A stretch of 64,000 bases of DNA from Chrysogorgia sp. JL179-B06 (lineage: Eukaryota > Cnidaria > Anthozoa > Scleralcyonacea > Chrysogorgiidae). Position numbers and translations under genes: made by a program. The notes beneath the pieces are model-generated. The model saw nothing but the letters and a program-made list of their open reading frames with translations, was not told where the DNA came from and did no database searches. Positions 45,887-56,583 of the stretch are shown one piece after another. The stretch covers positions 248,001 to 312,000 of the forward strand of contig JAYKKM010000343.1 in the NCBI GenBank assembly GCA_035772405.1, given 5' to 3'. Numbering within the stretch: the first letter of the stretch is position 1; each line of letters starts with the position of its first letter.

Positions 45887-47285
45887 TTCACTCGATATTT
45901 TACCTGTAAGCTTAAATGGGGATCCAAAATGTTCTGGGTTATCAGTAAGCTTGTATCGATTGTTCATACATGTATTATATACAAATGCTTACAAATGAAC
46001 ACACAGTATATAAATCTCTGACACCCATTCCTATCTGATATCAAGACCAGAAAACTGCTCTACTGCTCCCTTGTTCGGCCTCGCCTAGAATACTGCTCCA
46101 ACGTCTGGTCTCCACACACTGTAAAATACCGCCGACTGATTGAAAATGTCCAACGTCGTGCCACAAAGTTCATACTTAACTATCCCTCTCAGGAGTTTTC
46201 CTACAAAGAAAGACTCACTTCACTAGACTTACTTCCACTTGAACTTAGACGTGATCAGTCTGACATTGTACTACTTTTTAAATATAGGATGGTCTAATCA
46301 ATGTCAACGTCGATAAATACTTTACACCTACTCGCTCTTCTCACAACAATAGAACATTTGACTCTAATAATTATGATCCTCTGACCACCCACAAACAAAA
46401 TTATTTTAGATATTCTTTTTTTCCGCGCACCATCAACCTGTGGAATAGCCTACCTTGTCTACTCAAGTGCTGCATTAGTGTTAGTCAATTCAAACATAAG
46501 CCAAAGTGTTACAACAAGGATAATCTCTCATCTTACCAGCCGCCATAGTCAAATGTTTATCTTTTTTAATTAGTTATTTACTTAGTGTTATTAGTCCAGT
46601 GTTTCAGTTTCTTTATAAGTTTTTACTTGTAATCTAGTAAGTATTTTACTATTTCTTAACTTGTTTGGGGGAAAATGTAAATTGGGGCGAAAGCCCTGTT
46701 TTTCTCTCCCAGCCACCTGTCACTTTTATCTTTTTTTTCTTCTTCTCGTTACTTTGTTATTTATGTGTAATTTTAATTTTGTGGCGAATGCAATAAATAA
46801 ATAAATAAATACCAACTATCAAGATCAAGGAGTAAAGAGTTTGTTGTTGTTTTACCTTGCTACTGCCAGCTAAATGGTTTGATTTACTGCTATGCCTTAT
46901 ACCCTGAGAAAAAGATTAACTGATTTAATGCTTGCTCAAACAGAACCTATTTGCCGGACTGACCATATGAATTGTTATTACATGAGCACAGGCTGGCTCG
47001 CTAGCCTCGCTTGCCAGACTGATCCTGTTGGCTAGAACTGGATTAGGTCAGCAAACATGGTGGCTCATTAATTTGGTGGGGCAGACATCTCAGTAAGCCA
47101 GCTTGGATACTGAGCCAACTCACCTTCATATAATCAAAGCCGTTGGCCAACACTATGTTATGGGTTTGCAATGATGGAAAATTTAACCACCATTGTACCT
47201 ACAACTATAGATTTGTGTATATTGAATTCAAATCAAGCCACAACCTCAAGTGGCCCGAGTTAACGCCTAACGGGCATCTTGTTAT
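45887..47285 (+). mobile_element. Family X, copy 2 continued (3' part; listed as copy 3)
   Basis: Begins TTCACTCGATATTTTACCTG and ends GGCCCGAGTTAACGCC plus the terminal hairpin and CTTGTTAT. It matches copy 4 (53120-53764) and copy 1. In copy 4 this start follows GACACTCATTGTTGC by 16 bp, which is where copy 2 breaks off at 36134. This half and 35163-36134 are therefore best read as one X element split by Gypsy-2. A LINE fragment interrupts it. Confidence 0.75.
46030..46812 (+). pseudogene. CR1/L2-like LINE, 5'-truncated, inserted in family X
   Basis: The frame from 46038 encodes RKLLYCSLVRPRLEYC, NVQRRATKFILNYPS and SLDLLPLELRRDQSD, the C-terminal region after the RT palm in CR1/Jockey-group LINEs. 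It resumes after a stop as YFTPTRSSHNNRTFDS and FFPRTINLWNSLP. The 3' end is GGCGAATGCAATAAATAAAT. Family X reads GACACCCATACCAACTATC in copy 4; here the LINE sits between GACACCCAT and ACCAACTATC. The translated region resembles the longer LINE at 47286-48553, so both belong to related families. Confidence 0.8.
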
Positions 47286-48553
47286 ATTTAATAAGTTCGT
47301 CAAAGAAGATTTACATTCATGACAGGTGGAAGAAACAGGACAAATGTCCCAATTGATATCATATCCACCCTACCTATAGTATATATTATTATTAAAAAAA
47401 AATTAAAATATGTTAGCTAAAAAAGTATATATACAATATAGTCTTATAAAACAGATTTCATGCAAGTTCATATAAATTCAGAGTTGAATTTCTTGAAGTA
47501 ATAATCCTGCAATTTTGTTTTGAAGCCGAAGTTAAATTATCAATCGTCTTTAAAAAACTCGGTAATTTGTTCCATAAAAAAATTACACGATTAAAAAAGA
47601 AATGTTTCAGATAATCCTGTTTCACCATTTTCGCACAGTAATTGTTTGGATGAAAATTTCGAGTTCTGTAAGCATGAGCAGAGACTTTCTTAAAATACTT
47701 TAGGTTATCTATATCTGAATGACCTTTCTGAAACTTGAATAGTAAAGTAAAATCAGCCATTTCTCTTGTATACTCAAGAGGTAAAAAGCCTAACCTCGTT
47801 AGTCTTCCTTTGTAGTTCATATGTTCTGGATACCCTAAAATAAATTTAGTGGCACGTCGTTGAACATTTTCAAGCAGCGCTTTATTCTTGATGGTATACG
47901 GTGACCAGACTTCAGTCACGTATTCTAGAGATGATCTTACAATGCAGCAGTAGAGCAGTTTCCTTATTTCAACATCTTTGTTTTCTTTGCAAAGAAGGCG
48001 AATTAAGCCTAATTTGCGATTCGCTTTTAATGAGATTTCCTCTATGTGTCTATTCCATGTCAAGGTATTTGTAACTTTCAGACCAAAGTCAAGGATTTGA
48101 TCCAATGGACTCAAAGTAACTGAATTCAATTCATACTGACGATCGACTTTGTTGACTTTCTTTGATATGTTTACAATTTTACATTTCGAGGCATTGAAAT
48201 TCATCATCCAGTCACTACTCCAACGGTTTAATTCAGATAAGTCGGATTGTAATTTCCTATGATCCGTCTCATTTTTTATAATTCTGAATAGTTTAGAGTC
48301 ATCAGCAAACAACGCTATTGGAGAGTGATTGATCGTGTAGTTTGGCAAATCGTTAATGTAAGCTACAAATAACAAGGGTCCAAGATTGGATCCCTGGGGT
48401 ACTCCTGATGTTACAGCAAGCCACTCTGAATGAGTACCTTCCACTACAACTCTTTGTCTTCTCCCATCCAAATAGCTCTTTAGCCAGTTTATCAGCTTGC
48501 CTTCTATTCCAAACAGTTTAAGTTTATCGATTAAATAGACATGTGATACTTTG
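47286..48553 (-). pseudogene. CR1/L2-like LINE reverse transcriptase, 5'-truncated
   Basis: A minus-strand frame of 390 codons (48630-47458). The first 25 residues come from the neighbouring satellite; LINE coding begins at NKVSHVYLIDKLKLFG. GVPQGS (residues 76-81) and FADD (108-111) are RT motifs, followed by the thumb and the C-terminal region NVQRRATKFILGYPE and FFFNRVIFLWNKLPSF. The N-terminal endonuclease and the RT fingers with motif A are absent. The remaining frame has no stop, so this is the youngest-looking ORF in the window. The 3' UTR runs to the end of family X. Confidence 0.85.
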
Positions 48554-49065
48554 TTCATGGTGGTTTGTGGTGGTTTTTGGTGGTTTGTGGTGGTTTGTGG
48601 TGGTTTATGGTGGTTTATAGTGTGGTTCATGGTGGTTTACGATGGTTCATGGTGGTTTATGGTTGTTCTTGTTGGTTCATGGTGGTTTGTGGTGGTTCAT
48701 GGTGGTTCGTGGTGGTTTACGGTGTTTTTTTGGTGGTTCATGGTGGTTTGTGGTGGTTTGTGGGGGTTTATAGTGGTTCATGGTGGTTTACGGTGGTTTA
48801 CGGTGGTTCATGGTGGTTTATTGTTCTTGGTGGTTTAAGGCGGTTTGTTGTGGTTCTTGGCGGTTTGTGGGGTGGTTCATGGTAGTTTTCGGGGGTTTGT
48901 GGTGGTTTGTGGTTATTCATGGTGGTTTGTGGTGGTTCATGGTGGTTTGTGGTGGTTTACGGTAGTTTACAGTGGTTTATGGTGGTTTACGGTGGTTTGT
49001 GGTGGGTCACGGTGGTTCATGGTGGTTTACGGTGGTTTGTGGTGGTTTTGTGGTAGCTCTTTTAT
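48554..49065 (+). repeat. 10-bp satellite GGTGGTTYRY, array 2
   Basis: Same unit and same orientation as array 1. It starts exactly at the 5' truncation point of the LINE. Arrays 1 and 2 may be one array separated by the inserted X/Gypsy-2/LINE block. It decays into GTGGTAGCTC after about 49045. Confidence 0.9.
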
Positions 49066-49526
49066 GGTGGTAGGTAGTTGTTTGTAGGGTTTTTGTGTTT
49101 TTCTAGTGCTTCATGTCTTATTATTGCTCTTGGTTGTTCTTGGTTGTACGCTAGATGGTTCAGTAGTTTTTTGTTGTTGCTGCTCATTGCACGTGTTATT
49201 TTATGTGTGTGTATGCATGCAGGTCTGTATCAATTTTAGATGTGTAAATGAACAACAGTGTCGGATTTTTCGATAGCGTAAATACTAGGATTGGAAAACA
49301 AATTATCAGCCTAATACATAATCTATATAAAAACGAGTTCGAACGACACTGGTACCAACGACAAGGTAACTTTCGCTATCCTTTTTTTATTCATACTGAA
49401 TAGATTAAATGGTCAGACGAATAGTCTTTGATGACAAACAATAATAATATTAATATTCATTCTTCAGCATTACGTACATGACGCATATCGAAACTTATTA
49501 CACAAATATTTATATTTTAATTTTAG
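49066..49526. other. No gene seen
   Basis: AT-rich DNA after the satellite. The end, TTTATATTTTAATTTTAG at 49509-49526, looks like a splice acceptor for the candidate exon that follows. Confidence 0.4.
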
Positions 49527-49529
49527 GAT

Positions 49530-49676
49530 ATGTTTATAATATATTTGATTATTCTGGTATTTGCAAGCCTTTGTTCAACAAATGCGATACACCAATCGTC
49601 CAAGGAGCAATATACCTTGAACAAATTATTGCAGGAGTTCAGGGGTAATCCTCGACGCCGTTGTATACACGGGTAG
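49530..49676 (+). CDS. Candidate exon of a secreted peptide, unrecognised
   Basis: ATG 49530 opens 48 codons. MFIIYLIILVFASLCSTNA is a typical signal peptide (hydrophobic core, small residues before a likely cut after Ala19). The rest is polar: IHQSSKEQYTLNKLLQEFRG, then NPRRRC and a stop after IHG. A TTTTAATTTTAG acceptor-like sequence sits directly upstream, and GGTAATCC at 49643 could serve as a donor, so it may be an internal or first coding exon. No family is recognised; with so short an ORF, chance is possible. A frame at 49689-49916 is also open and moderately protein-like (VNCPVHECPLKFESW), but its link is unproven. Confidence 0.3.
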   Translation: MFIIYLIILVFASLCSTNAIHQSSKEQYTLNKLLQEFRGNPRRRCIHG

Positions 49677-49919
49677 AGAGAAAGGAAAATGCTTTCCCAA
49701 AGTTTTTATTTGGTGCCGATGCAGCATTTCAAGGTAATAGTGAATTGCCCAGTGCACGAATGCCCACTTAAATTTGAAAGCTGGACATCGCGAATAGATT
49801 CCGAAAATTACTTAAATCCACGCCTCGTGTATGACCTGAAGAAAATATTATTTTTATACAGGCAATATACGTTTGTGCGCATCATGAACGATATTTATCT
49901 GCGTCTCAGGATATAATAA

Positions 49920-50562
49920 ATATTTTGCCACTGTCTGTTAAGCAGGCATTTCCTGTAAGACTTTCATACAAGTCTGCTTGTTCGATTCGATTACTGGACC
50001 ATTTACTGACAAGTGTCAGTCTTGGGAACAATTTTTTGGAGATAACATAATTGATTGCAAGTGTGAATTACAGAGATTTCTGCAGAATACACGGAACAGA
50101 TGGAACTTCGTCATTTCATGATAATGTCTTGTTTTCTAATAAGCAATAATACACTTATGCAGATATTTTTATCTTATGATGAAGAAATTCGGCCATTTAT
50201 CAGTAACTTTCCGTAGTATTACATGTGCAATTTTAACTTGTGACCACACGTTTAAAGTTAGCAAACACATTGGTGGTAAGCAGATGGCGTTTGAAAGTAC
50301 TCCAAAAAAGATAACCAAACGAACTTCCACACCTAGCTCAAGTAGGATTAAGAAATTCCAGATTTACGGCTACACATCACAGTGTGGGAAAATGGTTGCA
50401 CCACAGGTTGCATTCAATTCAGAAAAAAAGATGGCCAGGGTTAAAGATTGACATGAACCCGAGTCCTCACGTTATACGGCTATCCGATTTGAATTAATAT
50501 CTGTTATAACAATTAAAACAACATCAACAATATAAGCCAATGCAAGAAATAATACCAGCATA
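49920..50562. other. No gene recognised
   Basis: AT-rich DNA. A + strand 91-codon frame (50176-50451), rich in Lys, Thr and Ser, has no known motif. Confidence 0.4.
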
Positions 50563-51762
50563 TAAAACCATCACAAACCACCGTAAACCACCAAGAACAA
50601 CCATAAACCACAATGCACCACCGTAAACCACCGCAAACCACTGTAAATCACCGAAACCACCAAGAACAACCATAAACCACCACAAACTACTACAAACCAC
50701 CATGAACCACCATGAACCACCACAAACCACCGTAAACCACCTAAAACCACTGCAAACCATCACAAACCACCATGAACCACCATGAACCACCACAAACCAC
50801 CATCAACCACCACAAACCACCGTAAACCACCGTAAACCACCGTAAACCACTATAAACCACCATGCACCGCCACAAACCACCATGAACCACCGTGCACGAA
50901 CCACCACAAACCACCGTAAATCACCATGAACCACCACAAACAACCATGAACCACCATAAACCACCGTAAACCACCAAGAACCACCACGAACCACCATAAA
51001 CCACCGTAAATCACCATTAACCACCACGAACAACCATGAACCACCGTAAACCACCAAGAACAACTATAAACAACCGTAAACTACCATGAACCACCACAAA
51101 CCACCGTAAACCACCAAGAACAACCAAGAACAACTATGAACCACCGTAAGCTACCGCAAACCACAGTTAACCACCATAAACCACCATGAATCACCACAAA
51201 CCACCAGAAACCACCACGAACCACCGTAAACCACCACGAACCACCACAAATCAGCGTAAACCACCACAAACCACCACGAACCACCGAAAACCACCGCAAA
51301 CCACCATGAACCACCACAAACCACCACGAACCACCACAAACCACCAAGAACAATCATAAACCACCATGACCCACCGCAAACCACCGTAAATCACCAAGAA
51401 CAACCATAAACTACCATGAACCACCATGAACCACCTTAAACTACCGTATTTAACCACAACAAACCACCGTAAGCTACCATGAACCACCATAAACCACGTA
51501 AACCACCACAAACCACCACGAACCACCACAAACAACTATGAATCACCACGAACCATCATAAACCACCGTAAACCACCATAAACCACCACAAACTACCACA
51601 AACCTCCACGAACCACCTTAAACCACCAAGAACAACCATACACCACCATGAACCACCGTAAACCAGCACAAACCACCGTAAACCACCGTAAACCACACCG
51701 AAACCACTGTAAACCACCAAGAACAACCATAAATCGCCGTAAACCACCACAGACCCACCGGA
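50563..51762 (-). repeat. 10-bp satellite GGTGGTTYRY, array 3 (inverse)
   Basis: About 1.2 kb of CCACCATAAA, CCACCGTAAA, CCACCACAAA and CCACCAAGAA units, i.e. the same satellite as arrays 1 and 2 on the other strand. All 'WWFMVV' frames on the minus strand are translations of the repeat. Confidence 0.9.
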
Positions 51763-51763
51763 A

Positions 51764-51826
51764 ACCTCTATATGACACAATATATACACCTAAACCACTA
51801 TGTGTACCCCAACATAACGTACTTAC
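51764..51826 (-). repeat. Shared flank of array 3
   Basis: The reverse complement, GTAAGTACGTTATGTTGGGG and GTGTATATATTGTGTCATAT, matches 34184-34245. It is placed on the same side of the satellite in satellite orientation. Confidence 0.75.
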
Positions 51827-52715
51827 CACTGGATAACATCAAAGCATCTCAAGGTTTCTTATGCAATGAAATCAATGTACGTGTCTATTTTAACCCATCA
51901 GGATTATTATATTTTTCAATCCCATCACCATTTTTTAATGTATTTTTTTAATTATTTTTTTTGTACCAAGTATCATGTGAACATGCCTTTGTCAATAAAT
52001 GTAGCACATCTTGGTAGAGAATACATTATACAGCATATAATCCAATTTTTTGTCAATGTTGCTATTTTCATTTAAACCATAACATCTTTAAGACATGCAA
52101 ACCAGAGGTCGCTGGAAAGTTAGTCTAAATATTATTCTACTTAAATATAAATCATTGCCTTTAATACTCAAGACTCTGAGCACTTAAACTGCTGGAACAC
52201 ATGCATTATAATTACTATGCTCATGCATTTATGGTATTTTATACATGTATTGTGGTATGTACACTGTAAATAATCTGAGATAACAAAATTATATTTCACA
52301 AAAGACTTCAAATGAGAAATTTGTGCTAAAAATGCTATCTTCGAAGGATATTATATAAATTCATACTTACACGTAGTGATCATACCATCTCCAGTTTCTA
52401 TAGTTGCCAATTCATGCATATTTTATATCAATTAATGATTGCAATTAATGATTGCATTTTACATTACATTTCCATTTAAATTGCTCATTATTTACAAAAT
52501 GCACACAAAATTGAATGGTTCCCTTGTCATACAAATGTTTTCACGCCATTCATCTTCAAAAAAAATATAAGAAAGAATATTATCCCACAGAGAGTATTCC
52601 AGTCAGGTCTTACCCAATGCCTTTTAGCTATTCGGAGTATCCGTATTATTCGGCTAGATTTTATCGTAGGAATTTGCCTTACTGATTTGAGCATCATATT
52701 GTCTTGCTTGTCTTA
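51827..52715. other. No gene seen
   Basis: AT-rich DNA; short direct repeat ATTAATGATTGCA at about 52431-52457. No supported gene. Confidence 0.5.
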
Positions 52716-53764
52716 TTACTCGGGCCCCCACCCCCTGTGGGGGGAGCACGAGTCTTAAAAAGGGCTTTGTTTATTATTATTTTGTCGCGTCGCGAAATGA
52801 CAATTATTGCATCATTATTGACTAAATTAGTAGACTAGTGAGCGAGACTATGAATGTGGGATTACTACACATGCGCAGTGGAGTGATCCCCAAAACCATT
52901 TTGGCCCTCGCAGGGTGAGGCTAATTATTGCATCATCCTGATCAACCTCGTACCCAGGCTTTTCACCTTTGCGAAACTGAAAACGCTGCGTATATTTATG
53001 CGCCAGCGGCCAGCCGTTTGTATCGATTGTTCATATTATATGCGAATGCTTACAAATGAACGTGCAGTATATAAATCTCTGACACTCATTGTTGCCATTG
53101 AGTAACCCTGTTTCACTCGATATTTTACCTGTAAGCTTAAATGGGGCTCCAAAATGTTCTGGGTTATCAGTAAGTTTGTATCGATTGTTCATACAATGTA
53201 TTATTATACACAAATGCTTACAAATGAACACACAGTATATAAATCTCTGACACCCATACCAACTATCAAGATCAAGGAGTAAAGAGTTTGTTGTTGTTGA
53301 CCTTGCTACTGCCAGCTAAATGGTTTAATTTACTGCCATGCCTTATACACTGAGAAAAAGATTAACTGATTTAATGCTTGCTCAAACTGAACCTGTTTGC
53401 CGGACTGACCATATGAATTGATATGACACGAGCACAGGCCGGCTTGCTTGCCAGGCTGACCCTGTTGACTAGAACTGGATTAGTTCAGCAAACAGGATGG
53501 CACATTTGGTGGGGCAGACTTCTCAGTAAGCCAGCTTGGATACTGAGCCAACTCACCTTCATATAATCAAGGCCGTTGGCCAACACTATGTTATGGGTTT
53601 GCAATGATGGAAAATTGAACCACCCCTGTACTGATAACTGTATCATTACATGTACCATTGTACCTACTACCTACAACTATAGATTTCTGTATATTGAATT
53701 CACAGAATTCTGAATTCAAATCAAATCACTGCCTACAATGTCTTTCAACAAGCCACAACCTCAA
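52716..53764 (+). mobile_element. Family X, copy 4
   Basis: Starts TTACTCGGGCCCCCACCCCC, folding with GGGGGGAGCACGAGTC. It contains GTATCGATTGTTCATA ... AAATCTCTGACAC twice (53017-53092 and 53176-53250), an internal duplication. It ends at CAAGCCACAACCTCAA without the GCCCGAGTTAACGCC terminus, so the 3' end is lost. It serves as the reference for the empty sites of the LINE, the MITE and Gypsy-2. Confidence 0.75.
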
Positions 53765-55794
53765 CCTTTTGGGTACTAAAGCGCAGCGAAAAATTAACAG
53801 TATACTGTGTTCACACGATACAATCACGGGTTCCGTTTTCATCTCGCACGGTTTATAAATCGTTGTCAAATAGCTCCGGTTAAAGTGAGTGTTCACATTT
53901 CGATCCGTTTCCGTGTGAACGCAACGGTGTTTTCTGACATTTTAACGCCGTTTTCAACTCGCTCCGGACTCGAGCCGAGTTGTGCGGCAATCTGGATATT
54001 GCAATGACGTTGTGATGCAATTTTTTAGATTCATTTGTTTTGGATCACCAATGAATTGATATTACTTTTGAAGAACACCATTGCACTTTGTATTTACAGC
54101 AACCATAATTGTACTCTGGTCGCGTTATTAGCCAAAATAGTAATATAGTAATATAATTTGCCGACAATCTCCGAGCATCGTGGCGCAAGTCCTTCCAAAA
54201 ATTGGTCTGTTTGAATTTTCAAAACTTCAGTTACTTTCAGGATTGCTTTATGTGCCCCCACCGCGTAGAAATGGTGGCCATTGATTTGTCAGTTTAATGT
54301 ACCTGTTACTCAAATATATTGCCAGATTTTGTGACTCCCGCCATTATTTTAAATAGAATAAATGGCGGATGGCGAAAACGCTGGAAATGGCTAAATAGAA
54401 TGACGCAAAAGGCATCTATGTTTTTGTCTGGTAATTATTTTTGGTTAGGTTAGGTTTAGCTACGGTTAGGGTAGTAGATATTATATACCTTGCCTTGACC
54501 TTGTCAAAAAGATCCCGCTTGAACCACGCACGTTCGCGTGTGAAGGTGAGGTAAAACATTGGCGTTTTACGGGATTCGTGATACGCGTATTATGGGAGAT
54601 CTAGATGGGTACAAGATCTGTAAAAATATCTTCTATCGCGCAACCGGAGACAATAGCTGCGATATTTTTACGAAATTACTTAGAGTAAACGGGTTAAGTG
54701 GACAAATTACACATACTTCCACAATGTAAATCAAAACCAAAATAAAATTGTAAATTCTGACCGTGACTTGAGCCACCCTCGCCACCGTCATGATCCGTAT
54801 AAATCTAATGTTCCTCTTTGTATCGACGGAAAGAACATTGATGAACTTTAATTGGATAAACATGAGCAATTGGCTGCACATGAGCAAAGAAAACACTTGA
54901 GCATAGGGGCCTGAAGAAATCTGGAAAGAAACCTGAGCTAAAATATAGATATGGTCGACCCTTACCATGGAGAAACTCATTCCTGCTTAGACGAACATAA
55001 CAGTTCTTCGACACCAAGATTGCGAGATTTCAAGCCGATAAACCTGCATGTATCAAGCAGAAATGTTTATTCGCCAGAAAGTGAAAATTTCGGTGACTGC
55101 GTCGATGTCGATAATTAGTTAGTATAGTATAATAATTATTCAAAGTTTATGATGTGGTTTGAGGGTTAGGGTTTCTACATGATTCTTATGAGCAAAACAA
55201 GTGGTCAGCATCTTTATTGCCTTTAAGTTATAGAAAGCTTGAGGGACTTTGTACGAATTTCTTTCAATGAATCACATATGTTAAAGAATCTCCTTACTTC
55301 AGTGTATTACATCAGAGAATAACATGCAATAGACTCGACGTATGACGAAGCAGTAAAATGGCACCGGAAGAATAAGTCCCATGATCGAAAGCTGGCAAAT
55401 ACTTTATTAAACTACATTAATCACAATGGCTAGTATATGAGATTTAATAACGACGATAGTTTCATGAGAATAGCATTGGAGGTTTATAACTTTTGCGATG
55501 ATTCTTAGCTTTTGAAAATCCCCACCGTCGGGCTATTCCCCAGCATTAAACAGAAGAATGAGATGGTTAATTACAAAATTGTGAATTGGACCGCCTGCTT
55601 TCGGAATGCCACACTATTCAACTTCAATTACCAACCGAAAGCGAACATGTCTATAAACATTTTCGCAATTAATCATCTAGAAATAAATTAATGCTGCCCT
55701 CCATTTACTTAGCGATGAATATGCAGGCGCGTAGGAAGCATTTAATAATAGAGTAGGCCAGGCAGCGACGAAGGTGCGAGAAACATCTAAGGGG
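53765..55794. other. No gene recognised
   Basis: Unclassified DNA. 53807-53990 has the repeated words GTTCACA and CCGTTTTCA (CCGTTTTCATCTCG, CCGTTTTCAACTCG), as in the GTGTGAACG-type ends of some DNA elements. A TTAGGT/TTAGGG-like tract lies at 54443-54476, and GAGGGTTAGGGTT at about 55161. A 115-codon minus-strand frame (54633-54980) has no recognised domain. Confidence 0.4.
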
Positions 55795-56535
55795 TACGGG
55801 GGTCAGGACTCCATTCCTGACACTACAGTTTTTGTTCCTCTTGATCCTGATGGATTAATCCAGCTACAAGCTTGCAACTTTCCTGTTCCCGCTGAGATCA
55901 CTGTCTTGCCTGAAGGAGATCCAGCTACCTTCTAGTCCTTCCAGTCCTTCTAGTCCTTCACCAACTGAGTTTTTTTGCGACTAAGCCTAGCACTCCTGTG
56001 CTGGACACATCATTGTCGCCACTATTATTTTCATCAGATCCTTCTGGTGAATATTCCACCGCGCCCGATCCATCGGCGCAGTGGAGTCAGTCGGACTCCG
56101 GGGTTATACCCCCACTCCGCTTACGGTGGGCTTGCACACCGTTAATCGAGTTTTACCAACAGATGTGGCCCCTTATTTGGACTCGGCGCCTTCCCTTCAT
56201 CTGGTGCTATCACCATCATCTCAAGACTCCTCAGCTCTTGCGGATGATACGTTTGGTGTCTTACCCGTTGATTGTGAGTCGGATATTGATAGCCTCGGAT
56301 ATGGGAATGAGGAAGAAGTTGGTTGTAGCCAATGGGATGGCTCGATAGTTACAAAGAAACCACACCTCCTCGGGTGTTGCGATGTTCTGACAACATCTCA
56401 GATCCTGGCTCGGCGTGCTTTTCCAATGATGATTTTGATCGTGTTAGTCATGAGGAAATCAAGGCATTGCTTGATACCCTCGCCTCACAGCCTGATACTT
56501 TGCTTGAAGTCGTGGAGAAGTTACCTTCTCCCTGA
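55795..56535 (+). pseudogene. L1/Tx1-like LINE ORF1 remnant
   Basis: Pro/Ser/Asp-rich coding in three shifting frames: IPDTTVFVPLDPDGLIQLQA near 55815, PSGEYSTAPDPSAQWSQSDS near 56040, LHTVNRVLPTDVAPYLDSAP near 56135, and SNDDFDRVSHEEIKALLDTL up to the stop at 56533. Codon-like GC content is higher than the flanks. No RNA-binding domain is recognised. The place directly upstream of an endonuclease/RT ORF and the shared decay indicate ORF1. Confidence 0.5.
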
Positions 56536-56583
56536 ATATATTTTTCTATATCTCCCCCCGATTTACCATTCAAGCTCTTTACA

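Noticed and set aside
50524..51829. Many 60-95-codon minus-strand frames that look like Trp/Val-rich membrane proteins
   Set aside because: The 10-bp repeat is read in every frame without stops; the frames shift freely and carry no start context.
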